A stretch of 64,000 nt of DNA, taken from Ceratorhiza oryzae-sativae (lineage: Eukaryota; Basidiomycota; Agaricomycetes; Cantharellales; Ceratobasidiaceae). A model generated the notes under the pieces. That model was not told the DNA's origin. It did no database searches and worked only from the letters and a program-made list of their open reading frames with translations. The stretch is taken from contig JARWMV010000004.1 of assembly GCA_030998015.1 (NCBI GenBank), forward strand, positions 186,001-250,000, given 5' to 3'. Position numbers and translations under genes: made by a program. This document shows positions 22,708-34,930 of this stretch, piece after piece; positions within the stretch are counted from its first letter, which is position 1, and each line of letters begins with the position of its first letter.

Positions 22708-23739
22708 GAAAAGGGGAAGCTGGTTGGGTCTTGTCATCCAGCAGACACAAGGCTGAAGAACCAAACAAGGCTGTGATGGCTTTGGTTTGTTGGCTTAACT
22801 TGAGATATTGACATGAGGTGGAATGATTGAACCAGGCCACCATGTCAGTTCAGTGCAGGACAAGAGTAGAGTGCTGGACTCACAGGTGGGGTAGTTGCTG
22901 TTGGGGACATTTGTGGCTTGGGCACAGGCTCAGGGATAAGACCCTTGTTGACCAACAGTCTGCAGTGGCCAGGGTAGTCTGACTGACAAACTTGGCTTGG
23001 CCTGCAGAGGGACAGGGGGACGACCAAGGCTGAAGTGAGTGAGGTGTTGTCCAGGTGTGTGCACAAGTGATTGGCATTGTCCTACAGGCTATAGGAATGA
23101 TGAGTTAGCTGGAATAAAGATGGAAAGGTCACTTACTGAACCCTATTCCACCTCCAGAGTCACCTCCTGGGATTGAGAAATGCAACATCACCCCAAGTGT
23201 TGCACAGACCATTCCCTCTGGAGCGCCAGGAAACCCAAGTGCTCAACAGAGGTACTAGGGACTGGCAGAATACTCAGGGGTGGTATTGCATTGGATGGCC
23301 CATGAACAGTTGGGTTTCATCCAATTGTCAGCACAAGCAGGGGCCTTTTTGCCCAACTTGTTTCTGCACTGATAACCCCTACAGTAGACAAAAACATGAT
23401 GCTAATCGTCAGTTTTTTTGGCCAGATTAAGCTGGACACATACACACCTTGCAGAAAACATGAGTGAGGGCCAAGACACTGGCAGTGGTGGTGGCCACAT
23501 ACAAGATGGAGCTAAGCACCAGGCAATTGTGACTGACTAGGCCCAAACAAGGTTGGCATGGTTCTATGCTGTGGGGTTTAATGCCAATACCACCTCACTC
23601 GGGGCATATTCTGCTTTGCTATTGTGTATAGGTAGAATTTGGGGCATTAATAGACCCTGTTACAGTCTGTATGTGCTGTAAAATTTACCTAACAATTGGT
23701 GTGTACCATTTCCTCTCTTACCATTGTACCAATAGTCTA
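22708..23739. other. repeat-derived, CpG-poor sequence between LTR A1 and hAT remnant
   Basis: No gene recognised. It may contain the left end of the hAT element, but no terminal inverted repeat could be matched by eye. Confidence 0.35.
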
Positions 23740-26700
23740 CAAAATGAAGCTCCCAGAACTCAAATCCTTACCACCCTCCTCTCACAACCCATGCTATCCT
23801 TGAGTGGATCGAATCTGTCTCCCAACATCCCCCTTGGTCTGTCAAGCTGATGCAGCTGTCAACCCCAGCTGACTCTGATGACAACTCACCAGTTGCTGTT
23901 GAGCCTAGGCTGGCCATACATGGTTCACAACTGAACAAGAGGTCAAGAGCCAAGAGTGACATACTACCTCCAGTTGTTGGTAAGATTCTACCATTCAACA
24001 TATTGAATATTAATTACATACCTTTGTAGAATGAGTGAAAACAACTCTGCACCATTGAAAAGACACTCCCTTTGATGGCAATGGTAGCAGTTGAGCATCC
24101 ACTCTGACCAGGGCAACAACCAAAACAGAGTCAGTTGTGCCCTCACAGGTAAGTACAAGTATGGTAAACCAGCAAGATCAGATGCAGTTGAATCAAGTGA
24201 AAAATCCTGCTGAGATAGAACTTGGTGAGTAATTGTTCCCTGGCACTGTAAACTCAATGCCCACCTTGATTCTGCTAGCAGCGTGCGTTGGGCAGTTCAA
24301 GAAAACAGAATCACCAGCCTATGACAGCTACAAGGCACTGGTCATCATCTGGAATAAGGACAGAACAATTAAAGGGCACAGCTATGAATGTACCAAGTAC
24401 ATATATGCAAATATCTATTTATAATGACCTTATCCTGGTATATGTTGGTAGATGTGACACAAGTTTCATGGCCCACCAGCACATCAGGGCCTCCAATACT
24501 GGTTCACTTGCATTGCACAACACACAGTGTCCTGGTAAAAGAAAAGTGGACAAAGCACTTGGGTGAATACAGCATCATGGGGGCACAGGCAGGCTGACTT
24601 GTGAACAAGTTTGCAAATTGTTTGCACTCTGGGTTGCAGAGAGTGGCCACCTGTTCCTGATGATTAGTGATTGTCATGTATGTATTCTATCAATAATGAA
24701 GCTGATCCAGTAGTTAATCAGCTCCCAGCTTCAGCCACTTCTGCATCCTGATGTGAAAAAGCACAAACCAAACTGTGATATGCTATCTAAGGACATGCAA
24801 CACCTCTACAAAGCAACTCAGGCCAATCTTGTCAATATATTGAAGGTACAGACTCTTACTAATGCATTTATTTGGTCTATATTTACTCTACATATGCCAG
24901 GATCATGTAGGTGTATTCCATATCATGCTCAATTCCAAAGCAGCAATGGATTCGACTTTTTGGGACTAGTTCTATTCAAATTCAAGGCATGTACACCAAA
25001 CACACCTGTTGAAATTGAACAATTTGTCCTTGAATGTCTGAAGTAGGTGTTCTGGTTCTTTAATCCATAATGTATGTAATATACTGGTCCAGCTTTGCTG
25101 AGTCACACACTGGCATTCACCTTGCCCAGACATTATACACTGTACTCTGCAAATTTAAGATCAAGCACTGGGTAAGTTCTCTGGCTTGTATTTGCTGATG
25201 TGATTACAAACATCTACAACAGGTTTGGGGAGTTGTTGGCAACAACATGTCAAATCACAAGATGATGATGGAATATATGGTGAATTATGGACTTAATCAA
25301 CTAACAGGGCCAACATGTCATATCTTCTGTGTCTTATATGTCTATAATCTCATCACTAAGGTATGTTTGTTTTTGTTCCATTGCTTGTTTTGATGCTGAC
25401 TCATCATGTTTAACTTTGTCATAGGCCATCACCCTCCCCTTCTGAGTCAAACACAAACAACTCAAGGATGCCACCCAAGCTGGCATCAACAACAACAATG
25501 ACAATTTTCAGGATATCCCATTGGATGAGGTAAGCTCCACAACCAGTGGTGTAGACAAGTGTACTAAATTGCACCTCTAGTCCAATTCCGAAGATGACAT
25601 GAATGCACTGTCAAGCATGCTTGACAGGCTTGGCAACAAAGAGGAGGTCAAACTGCCTGACATTGAGTTGGAGTCACCAGAGGATGAGGAGTTTCATCAT
25701 GTGACAAAATGCTTCCACAAGGTGAGTCCAGACTGTTTACCTAAAAGTTATAACCAAGCTGACCTTGGTTTCAGGTTGCACACAAAGCAAAACACCTGTG
25801 CTATATGCCAAATGCAAAGGCTGCATTCAAGGTGTTGTGCAAGGCGACTGATACTCCCACTCCACATAGCATTTTGCAGGACATGGTAACCCACTGGAAC
25901 TTGTCTGAGGAGTTGTTAGATGAGACTGATCGCACATGGCTGCACCTGTACATACACATCTACCTAGCCTTGCATGTGAGGCATGTTTGCTAATAGTCTT
26001 AAAGCACACACTACCAGCAGAACTACTCATTCACCCCCCATGGAGAGCGACTGCTCCCTGAAGACCATGCCTGCATTTGAGGGCTTCTGATGGTACTACA
26101 GGTGAGTAGTATTATGGTCCATTGGTTTCTGCTGCTCACCTGTAATCTTAGCTGCTATGGATTTCCACTGAACAGTTGTCAAAGGCAAAGGTCCCCCTCC
26201 TTGCCAACATCATAGTCCAATATGACACGCTCAACAAGGTTTATGGTCACATCTCAAACAACAGGTCAATTTCTCTCTATCTCCATCATGCTGCCAATTG
26301 CACCCAGGTTGTCCTCAACCATTACTATCAGAAGACCAATGAGTCGTTGCTCTACTGGCTTGCTCTGTGTATGTCCTTTTGCTTCAATTGCTGTCAGCTG
26401 CTCATTCCCTTTCTACAGTCTTACATCCATTGATGCATGTACACTACATGAGGGCTGTCAAATGGGAAGAAGAGTGGATCAAGGTTGCTATAAAACTGGC
26501 CAAGGAGATTTGGTGTGAACACTACCAGCCAAAGCATGTTGAACCCAAGCCCCAGGCTGAAGAATCATTGAGCAAGACAGTGTTGTTCAGGTTCAGCATA
26601 AGTATATCCTCTTTTTTGTTATATACATCTAACTTTATGTTGCTCAGTTGTTTATGGATCATCTTTTATCTAATGTTGACAACGCTGCCACACCATTGTC

Positions 26701-27171
26701 GTCCCCAGTCAACAAATTTGTGAATGGTGAGCTATGACACAATCAGCTCAATGCTTAAGTACTAACATTGCTATTAGGGACACCTATCTTCAACATCATA
26801 GACAGAAAATGCACCCCATTCAACCCACTCATGTGGTGGTATGGTCAGTGACACTGTGGAAACAAGGAGAATGGGTTAATGCAGATGGCCCTTGACATTC
26901 TGAGTTGCCCTGGTATGTACTCACCTTTACGATTGGCATGTTCCTGATAATGGTTGTAGCATCAAGTGTTGATGTTGAGCATGTGTTCTTGTTCACAGGC
27001 TTGCTTGTGTTGAAGCACTGGCATAACCTCTCACCACACACAATTCAAGCTACAGCAACACTTGGCTTGTACTCAAAGGTGGGCCTAGTGAAGCCAGGGA
27101 CAGTGAAGCTGCCATTGCATGGGAAGGAGGAGAAGGCAGATGTGGATGTGACTGGCAAATCTGTTGCCTGA
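23740..27171 (+). pseudogene. degenerate hAT-family transposase
   Basis: Plus-strand fragments in order read as one transposase. An N-terminal segment is AILEWIESVSQHPPWSV near 23790. A BED-finger-like region near 24290-24560 includes YECTKYI and later HNTQCPGKRK. RNase H-like core parts are SSNGFDFLGLVLFKFKAC (about 24940) and VVGNNMSNHKMMMEYMV (about 25220). Acidic linkers follow (ESPEDEEFHHVTKCFHK, about 25665). The C-terminal hAT dimerisation region is FNPLMWWYGQ (about 26820), MALDILSCPG, SSVDVEHVFLF and KHWHNLSPHTIQATATLGLY to 27171. Stops and frame changes (for example after WWYGQ) show that it is inactive. It may contain fungal-style introns. The element is CpG-depleted like its surroundings. 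Confidence 0.7.
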
Positions 27172-27309
27172 CTGATATAATATTTCTCTGATATGATGCT
27201 TTACAATTTCCCATATGTATTTATGCAACCATTGCAATCTTCCATGCATTTTCATGCACAATTGACTTATTCTCCTGCTGTCTATTCAAAAACTTCAGCC
27301 TGACATGCA

Positions 27310-27560
27310 CACTTGGGCTTGCAGCATATTGAGAACCTGCCTCACCTGCCAGAATATTACCAGCAGGTTGCTGGAATTCTGCCAGCAAAGTGCTGGAACA
27401 GTGGCGCTTACATGCCAGAATCTGCAAGCATGCTGGGCAGGAACTCAGTTGACAAATGCAACTCTGGCACTGTGCTGGCACTGGCATTGCCAGAATTCAC
27501 CAGATTTTTTGCTGCCAGAAGCTGGAATTCTGGCATGCAGGATTCTGGCTTGACATCTTT
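27310..27560. repeat. subterminal repeats, probable hAT right end
   Basis: Dense copies of CCAGAAT and its complement ATTCTGG in both orientations (GCCAGAATATT, GGAATTCTGCC, GCCAGAATTCACC, GGAATTCTGGCATG). This is typical of hAT subterminal transposase-binding sites and lies about 140-390 nt past the transposase end. A related block lies at 34670-34800. Confidence 0.5.
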
Positions 27561-27574
27561 AGTGTTCTCTCAGC

Positions 27575-28881
27575 TGTTACAGGTCAGGGTACACTTGAAT
27601 ATCTAGAGCTTAAGCAAATGTAGATATTTTAGTATACACTAATCATACTCAATACTTCTTAGACTAGAGTAAGAAGGCTCAAAGTAGTTGCAATGTGATC
27701 AAGTAACACTCAAGGTAGTCTTAATCTTTCACAGTGTAAACTGACTAATTTATAGGTATAAAGAGCAAGACTCCTATAGTCAGGTTCCCTTAGATATCTT
27801 TAAATGTAGTTCAGCCCTAGTCACTTGGACTAACTGATACTAATCTTAATACTAGACTTAAGCAATAGCTTATAGGATAGATGGTGGGCTGCCTAATGTG
27901 TGTACTTCCTCAGCTACAGGTACTTAGATTTCCTCTAATAGCTGGTACTTAATGTCACACTCAATCAGGCAATATTGTATCCTTATATATCTCTGTATAT
28001 AAGATACAATGAATCAGACAGTATATAACTAATATGGTACTTTATTCCTCAGTACTAGTTATATAAGAAATCACACACAGACAAGAGAAATAGAAAGAGA
28101 AAAAAACCAATAACCAGTCTGGGTTGAGTAGAGGAGGAGGGTGGTCTGGAAGGGCCTCAGAGGAGGTCCTTTTATACCCTGAGGAGGGCATTCCAGAGCC
28201 AAATAGATACATGCATGCCAGTGCAATCATCAAAAGAGGGTACTGCTATACTTGGGGTACACCCTAGCCCAGTATAGGATAAGAGAGTAAAGACAGGGTG
28301 TGGATCAAGGCATTGATGCATCTGAGACCTGCTATTGGCTTGTAGATCATATTATCATAGTATATACATGTAATGAATGGAGGCTACATCTCAGTGAGTC
28401 ATAAAGTGAGTCAGAGAAGCTTCTGGATCAATTTGGAAGGCTCTCCTGACTCACTGGAGTCATTAGATCTTGATTGATGGTCCAGTAAGATTCTAATGAT
28501 CTTTGGGCCATTCTGGTGTGAGGATCTGGTGGATCGTGACTATCTTCGGGCAGCAGATACCACCAAAGATTAGCTATCGATAGAGCATAAGATTGCTTTG
28601 ATAGCATAAGCGGTTGCCAAGATATGAGCAGTGCAATGTTGTAATCAATATCTCTTGATAAGAGGAAATATTGCAACCTCTGTATCTCTCTGAAATCTTA
28701 GTGTAAAAACTTAATAAAATATGCGTTGGAAAGCGGAAAATTTGTACTATTTAATGGAACTGGAAATAGTACAATTTGGAGTGCATACAAATTCAAGTAT
28801 TTCACAAATTAATTACAGAGGCATCGCTTGAGGTTGGCAGAGCAGACTAAAATAATAGAAAAATGTTAGTGATCCATAAAA
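27575..28881 (-). mobile_element. solo LTR, family A, copy 2
   Basis: 1307 bp in inverted orientation relative to copies 1 and 3, from TGTTACAGGTCAGGG to GATCCATAAAA (the last bases mutated from TAACA). It is flanked by a perfect 5-bp duplication, TCAGC at 27570-27574 and 28882-28886. The minus-strand TATAAAAG is at 28169-28176. Several CpG sites kept in copies 1 and 3 are TG or CA here. Confidence 0.85.
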
Positions 28882-29072
28882 TCAGCTGTATATGTGCTAC
28901 TATGTCTTTTATGTCTTTATTTTCCTACTTTTTGGACAAGTCCTGTTTATTCAGATATAGGTAGAATTATTAACTGAGTCATGTGACCTTGTTGTTGTTG
29001 ACCATTGTTGACATATTCCAGAATATTCTGTTGACATGGCACCACCTCTTGTATTGTACAATTTCACCTAAG

Positions 29073-29763
29073 TGTCATGAGCCATGATCAAAGGTCTTGT
29101 GGCTAACCATCATTTTCTCTTCTCTTATTTTCCACCTTTGTCTTGTGGCTTGACCACCTCTGCTTCATGAGTAAGCACCTCCACCTGCTTACTGAGCCTT
29201 GTCCTATTATTAATCACTTGCTTTCCAATCACTGCCATTCACCTTACTCATCCCACTATTATTAGTTACTTGCTGACTGATGGACATACTATTATTAGTA
29301 ACAGGCTGACTGATCACTGCCATTCATTCTTACTCATCCTGCATGTACACTTAGTCACTCCCTTGGTTAGAATAGTATAAAAGCAAGGAGCACAAGCTGG
29401 TCTACCCCAGCTTGCTCTACCTTGTCCACTCCCCTCTAAAGCATCCAGTGTGAAGAACAGTCCCTGGATGACTTATTAGCTTAAGTAATGGCTAGAAGGG
29501 TCTTGAGTCAAGACCATGTTGCAAGCCCCAGCACTAAGCATCTGACTTAGCTGCTGTCCACAGTCACTTTCTTAGCAACAGGTATCCATCAGCCACAAGC
29601 ACATAAGTGCAGATGGTGTCAAGCCACAAGACAGTAGACACACACAAGGCATCAAGCCAAGATGAGCCACACATCAGCAGTAGTCAGGACATAGTCCAGA
29701 CCCATCAGAGGCATTAACCACTTGTAAAGTGAAGTCCAACAACTGCTTTCAGAGGTTGGAACA
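29073..29763 (+). mobile_element. solo LTR, family B, copy 1
   Basis: 691 bp beginning TGTCATGAGCC and ending GTTGGAACA, with CTAAG duplicated at 29068-29072 and 29764-29768. A TATAAAAG box is at 29376. Inverted relative to copy 2 at 32008-32695. It is inserted within the family C-related sequence. Confidence 0.85.
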
Positions 29764-29878
29764 CTAAGCTTCCTTTTTCAGATGTACAGCCCCATCTGTG
29801 AATATATAAGGGAGACTCTGAGAGCCTTAAGCTTCAGAATTCAACCTCCTGTTGAAACCCACCTTCTACCTGAGCAGT

Positions 29879-31185
29879 TGTTATGGATCACTAACATTTT
29901 CTATTATTTTAGTCTGCTCTGCCAACCTCAAGCAATGCCTCTGTAATTAAATTGTGAAATACTTGAATTTGTATGCGCTCTGAATTGTACTATTTTCTGT
30001 TCCATTAAATAGTACAAAATTCCCGCTCTCCAACGCATATTTTATTAAGATTTTACGATAAGATCTCAGAGAGATACAGAGGTTGTGATATTTCCTCTTA
30101 TCAGGAGATATTGATTACAACATCGCACCGCTCATATCTCGGCAACCGCTTACGCTATCAAAGCGATCTTATGCTCTATCGATAGCTAATCTTCGGCAGT
30201 ATCTGCTGCCCGAAGATCGTCGCGATCCACCGGATCCTCGCGCCGGAATGGCCCGAAGATCATTAGAATCTTACTGGACCATCAATCAAGATCTAATGAC
30301 TCCAGTGAGTCAGGAGAGCTTCCCAAATTGATCCAGAAGCTTCTCTGACTCACTTTATGACTCACTGAGATGTAGCCTCCATTCATTACATGTATATACT
30401 ATGATAATATGATCTACAAGCCAATAGCAGGTCTCAGATGCATCAATGCCTTCGATCCACACCCTGTCTTTACTCTTTATCCTATACTGGGCTAGGGTGT
30501 ACCCCAAGTATAGCAGTACCCTCTTTTGATGATGCACTGGCATGCATGTATCTATTTGGCTCTGGAATGCCCTCCTCAGGGTATAAAAGGACCTCCTCTG
30601 AGGCCCTTCCAGACCACCTTCCCTCCTCTACTCAACCCAGACCGGTTATTGGTTTCTTTTTCTCTTTCTATTTCTCTTGTCTGTGTGTGATTTCTTATAT
30701 AACTAGTACTGAGGAATAAAGTACCATATTAGTTATATACTGTCTGAGTCATTGTATCTTATATACAGAGATATATAAGGATACAATATTGCCTGATTGA
30801 GTGTGACATTAAGTACCAGCTATTAGAGGAAATCTAAGTACCTGTAGCTGAGGAAGTACACGCATTAGGCAGTCCACCATCTATCCTATAAGCTATCGCT
30901 TAAGCCTAGTATTAAGATTAGTATCAGTTAGTCCAAGCGACTAGGGCTGAACTACATTTAAGATATCTAAGGGAACCTGACCATAGTAGTCTTGCTCTTT
31001 ATACCTATAAATTAGTCAGTGTACACTGTGAAAGATTAAGACTACCTTGAGTGTTACTTGATCGCATTGCAACTACTTTGAGCCTTCTTACTCTAGTCTA
31101 AGAAGTATTGAGTACAATAAGTGTATACTAAAATATCTACATTTGCTTAAGCTCTAGATATTCAAGTGTACCCTGACCCGTAACA
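29879..31185 (+). mobile_element. solo LTR, family A, copy 3
   Basis: 1307 bp, TGTTATGGATCAC..GACCCGTAACA, flanked by GCAGT at 29874-29878 and 31186-31190. TATAAAAG is at 30582. The unoccupied version of the target is visible at about 20405-20425 in the related LTR C copy (CTACCTGCACAGTCACCAAG). Confidence 0.88.
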
Positions 31186-31389
31186 GCAGTCACCAAGCCA
31201 ATCAGTACTTGCCCAGTCCTCTTTAGGACAAGTGCACTTCTTACATCCCTGTGTCATCACAACTATCCCCTTCACTGTGTGTCCCCTCTTAGGTGTTGCA
31301 GTCCTGATCCTTGGCCATCTAGCCTTTGGATCTGCCATCCCTCACAAGTGTTTGGCATTGCTGTTCAGGTCATTGGCTCTGACAGGCAC

Positions 31390-32007
31390 AGCATCTACCA
31401 CAAACCACTTGAGAGCAGTCAAGCTGGATACCTGGTAGACTTTGATTGAGTTCTTTGCTTCCTAGTTTAGTAACAATCTTCTGGTAGTTGGTTGCATGAA
31501 GATTTTCTTGATCAGCATCAGACAAGCTAGCAAATGCATCCATGCACCTGGCAGCTGATTCAGAGCTAGTCTGTATATTGAGATAGACCTGTTCAGCCTC
31601 AGTGCTTTCTAGATTCAGTAGTACTAGGTTGCCTAAATGTGCTATCCAAGACTCCTTTTTCCATCACTGTTTTAAATGAGCTACTTTGAGCTGATCTTTT
31701 GTGTGATCCACATTAGCACCACATAGTTTGCATGCAATGTCTGAGGCAATCATAGGTGAATTCTGAGAGCAAGGGCCTTTAGGGGCACACCTAGTAGTGT
31801 TGCATAATTCTTCAACTGAGTTTTTCAATGTTGTGACCTGAGTCTTGCTTGTATGGTCTGGATTCAACTGAACTGCAATCAGTAGCTGCTGGTGAGCTCC
31901 CTCAGTATTTGCCATTACATGCATACTACTGAAGTTAATGTTCTGCTGCAGTGTTGAGTCCATGCTAGTGGTAACACCTACATATATGCACATGAGTAGC
32001 TGTTAGT
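31390..32007 (-). pseudogene. unidentified degenerate coding remnant
   Basis: The minus-strand frame 31664-31993 reads with Cys/His-rich parts (SPMIASDIACKLCGANVDH) and a basic end (KVAHLKQ). Its upstream continuation is cut by the family B solo LTR at 32008-32695; more minus-strand frame (for example SHPNVCMSLWDKCWTC) lies beyond it at 32700-32889. It is probably part of an old DNA transposon or another repeat. I do not recognise the family. Confidence 0.3.
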
Positions 32008-32695
32008 TGTCACAACCTCTGAAAGCAGCTGCCAGACTTTGCTTTACAAGTGGCTAATGCCTTTACTGGGTCTGGAATATGTACTGACTACTGCTGATGT
32101 GTGGCTCATCTTGGCTTGATGCCTTGTGTGTGTCTACTGTCTTGTGGCTTGACACCATCTGCACTTATGTGCTTGTGGCTGATGGATACCTGTTGCTAAG
32201 AAAGCGACTGTGGACAGCAGCTAAGTCAGATGCTTAGTGCTGGGGCTTGCAACATGGTCTTGACTCAAGACCCTTCTAGCCATTACTTAAGCTAATAAGT
32301 CATCCAGGGACTGTTCTTCACACTGGATGCTTTAGAGGGGAGTGGACAAGGTAGAGCAAGCTGGGGTAGACCAGCTTGTGCTCCTTGCTTTTATACTATT
32401 CTAACCAAGGGAGTGACTAAGTGTACATGCAGGATGAGTAAGAATGAATGGCAGTGATCAGTCAGCCTGTTACTAATAATAGTATGTCCATCAGTCAGCA
32501 AGTAACTAATAATAGTGGGATGAGTAAGGTGAATGGCAGTGATTGGAAAGCAAGTGATTAATAATAGGACAAGGCTCAGTAAGCAGGTGGAGGTGCTTAC
32601 TCATGAAGCAGAGGTGGTCAAGCCACAAGACAAAAAAGGTAAACAAAGGGAAAAATGATGGTTAGCCACAAGACCTTTGATCATGGCTCATGACA
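32008..32695 (-). mobile_element. solo LTR, family B, copy 2
   Basis: 688 bp on the minus strand (TGTCATGAGCC..GTTGTGACA when read in that direction), with a perfect 5-bp duplication TTAGT at 32003-32007 and 32696-32700. It lies in inverted orientation about 2.2 kb from copy 1, making a long imperfect inverted repeat of about 690 nt arms. Confidence 0.85.
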
Positions 32696-34043
32696 TTAGT
32701 AACACACCTTGCACTTTTGACAGTATCTCTGTAGCTTGGATTTTTGCACCAACACCACCTTCTAGAATAAACTGGCCAACTGAGCATGGCAACAGAACAT
32801 GTCCAACATTTATCCCAAAGGCTCATGCACACATTTGGATGACTTTTGGGACCTGAACTGTAGACAACCCAGCCATTGCCAGCCTGCACAATAGACTTGG
32901 AATTTGAACACCATGAGCACCAGACAGTTTAGTCTTGAATAACAGCTTTGGCTGGGTGTTTTTCAAGCTTTTAGCCAGCATATATCAACAAGAGTTTTCA
33001 GCAGTATGTGCTCTTTTTTTCCAGCTAACTTTGGACTCCTTGTACCACTTGCTTTTGCTCTTCAGTTGACAAATATTGTCTGTATGTGCTATGGTTTGTG
33101 TATTTGACAAAAGGGCAAGATTATCAAGCTTGGTTTGGGTACTTTTGTTCTTTTTGGCATACAATGTTCCCTTGTTCTTTTATTGTGCAGCAGCCTTTGC
33201 AGGATGGTGCTTCTGGGCAAATAGATGCAAGCACTGAGTGGCAAGAGCATTACTTTGGACCAAGAGTTTTTTGAAGTGCTTTGAGTTCTGTGCTTGTAAA
33301 TTGCAAGCAGCTCTTCCAATCTGATGTATTTAAGAGCATACATGCAGTGCTTTAGCAGCATTCAATTATTTGGCCACATAACTAACATATTCTGTGCTGC
33401 TTGTTGGTTGACTATCTCTTCTGTGCTGAAGCACAGCTTTCTGGCATTGATTTTTGTTCCTCCAACCCCATTTGGGAATGAAAGTTGATTTAGGGTGGAT
33501 TCCAGTTACCAGTGAGTAGATTGGGACAATTGGTGTACTTCTACAGGGGTAGAAGGCCATAAGAATGCTGATGACAATGGAGCAAACCATATTACCAATG
33601 CATTGAACCAAACAACAACAACCAAAAATTGTGCAGAAATGAATTCAAGAAACATTCATGATGCACACTGTGGGCATAAATGCAGCCTCCCAAAATGATA
33701 TATAACACCACTTGTTGAGACCCCCTGTTTACTATCTGTCAGTCTTCCTTAAGTAGTGGTCATGTTGGTTGTGTTGTCTATTTCTATCTATTGTGTGTGT
33801 TATTCTACAGTGTATGGTTGGGGTCCCTGTGGTGGATGAGATAAAGCAAGCTGGGGTCCACAGGCTTGCATTCAATGAGTTATATACCCTTCAAGGTATG
33901 AGTCAGACTGTTCCACAGTCTGCAGTATGTTATAGGTCATGTGTGGTGTAAACAAGTATTAAGTAAGTTGCTCTTAGGGTTGTTGCAGCTCCAAATCTTA
34001 TAGAGCTGTGCAAGGTCCAAGGGTCATGTGATTTAAGTGCTGA

Positions 34044-34232
34044 GGTCATGTGATAACTCACTCCTTGCTCCAAGTTACAATGGAGAGAATTGCAGGAGCA
34101 AGTTAGCTAACCACTGTATGCACCAAGGTCACATGACAACTTGCTCCTCACTCCAAGTTACAATGGAGAGAATTGCAGGAGTGAGTTAGATAACCACAAT
34201 AAGTGCTGGTATAAGCACCAAGGTCATGTGAC
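34044..34232. repeat. short tandem repeat, about 83-95 nt period
   Basis: GGTCATGTGA/GGTCACATGA recurs at 34044, 34127 and 34222. Between the repeats a shared block, CCAAGTTACAATGGAGAGAA, is followed by TTGCAGGAG. Two full units and the start of a third are present. Confidence 0.6.
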
Positions 34233-34669
34233 TATGTTTATAGCTTGTTTGGCTTAGGAGAAAATGCTATACACTATAGGTTAATTTGCTTGTTATGTTA
34301 TGGCTGTCTGTGCAGGTCATAACACCACTGAGCAAACTTTGGTAAGGGTGCTTTTTGAATGTTCACTCTCAGAGCATGAATTTGCATACACTCAAGCTAT
34401 CTACATTTTGATACACCCAATATAAACAATTTCCAGCCTTACCATTTCTCTTAGAAACACATGCTATTAAACATTCTACAACTTTAGGAGCTTCAAAGTT
34501 TCCCATTGTCAACAATTGAGAGGTCAATTTTGTGTGCCATTTTTTTACATCAAAGGCACCATGTGACCTGGGGGCATGGCACACTTTGCATGCTGACCCC
34601 ACTACTGTAGCAGTAATTCTTGCATTCCCTTGCTAGCATAACACATAAATCTTGGCGCTTCAATGCCAA

Positions 34670-34800
34670 ATTTTCAGCAGCATTCCAGGCAAAAATTTGC
34701 ATCTTGAGGCCAATTCTGGCACTGGCATTGGCACTGGCATTGGCACTGGGAATGCCAGAATTTTAGGCACCAGAAGCCAGAATTCTGCCATGCCAGAAAT
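34670..34800. repeat. hAT-like subterminal repeat block, second copy
   Basis: Contains GGCACTGGCATT three times in tandem and GCCAGAATT/AATTCTGGC motifs, in the same order as the block at 27460-27550. This suggests the end of another, related element. Confidence 0.45.
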
Positions 34801-34930
34801 CAGCATCACATCCTTAGAATAGAGTGGGCAATAGATTCTATTTTTACTATGGGAAGTCCATACAGGACACCATTGTTTGTACCTCACTGGCAATACATAA
34901 AAGTTCTGCAAGCCTCCCCTTCCATAGATG

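Larger units (their letters stand above)
28887..31384 (+). mobile_element. family C-related LTR, split by two nested LTR insertions
   Basis: Segments 28920-29072, 29769-29878 and 31186-31384 align in order with the solo LTR at 20033-20615 (shared GTCATGTGACCTTGTTGTTG, ATATATAAGGGAGA, CACCAAGCCAA, and a CTCTGACA end at 31384). The gaps are filled by LTR B1 and LTR A3, each with its own target duplication. The left boundary is not resolved. Confidence 0.65.
32696..34930. other. decayed repeat sequence
   Basis: CpG-poor, with short frames on both strands (for example minus 32700-32889 and 33366-33611) and no recognisable domain. It contains the tandem repeat at 34044-34232 and the hAT-like subterminal block at 34670-34800. 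Confidence 0.4.

Noticed and set aside
27575..31185. LTR A copies 2 and 3 as the two LTRs of one element
   Set aside because: They are in opposite orientation and each has its own target duplication, so they are separate solo LTRs.
34044..34232. CRISPR-like direct repeats
   Set aside because: Only two to three long imperfect units without regular spacers, in a eukaryotic repeat island.
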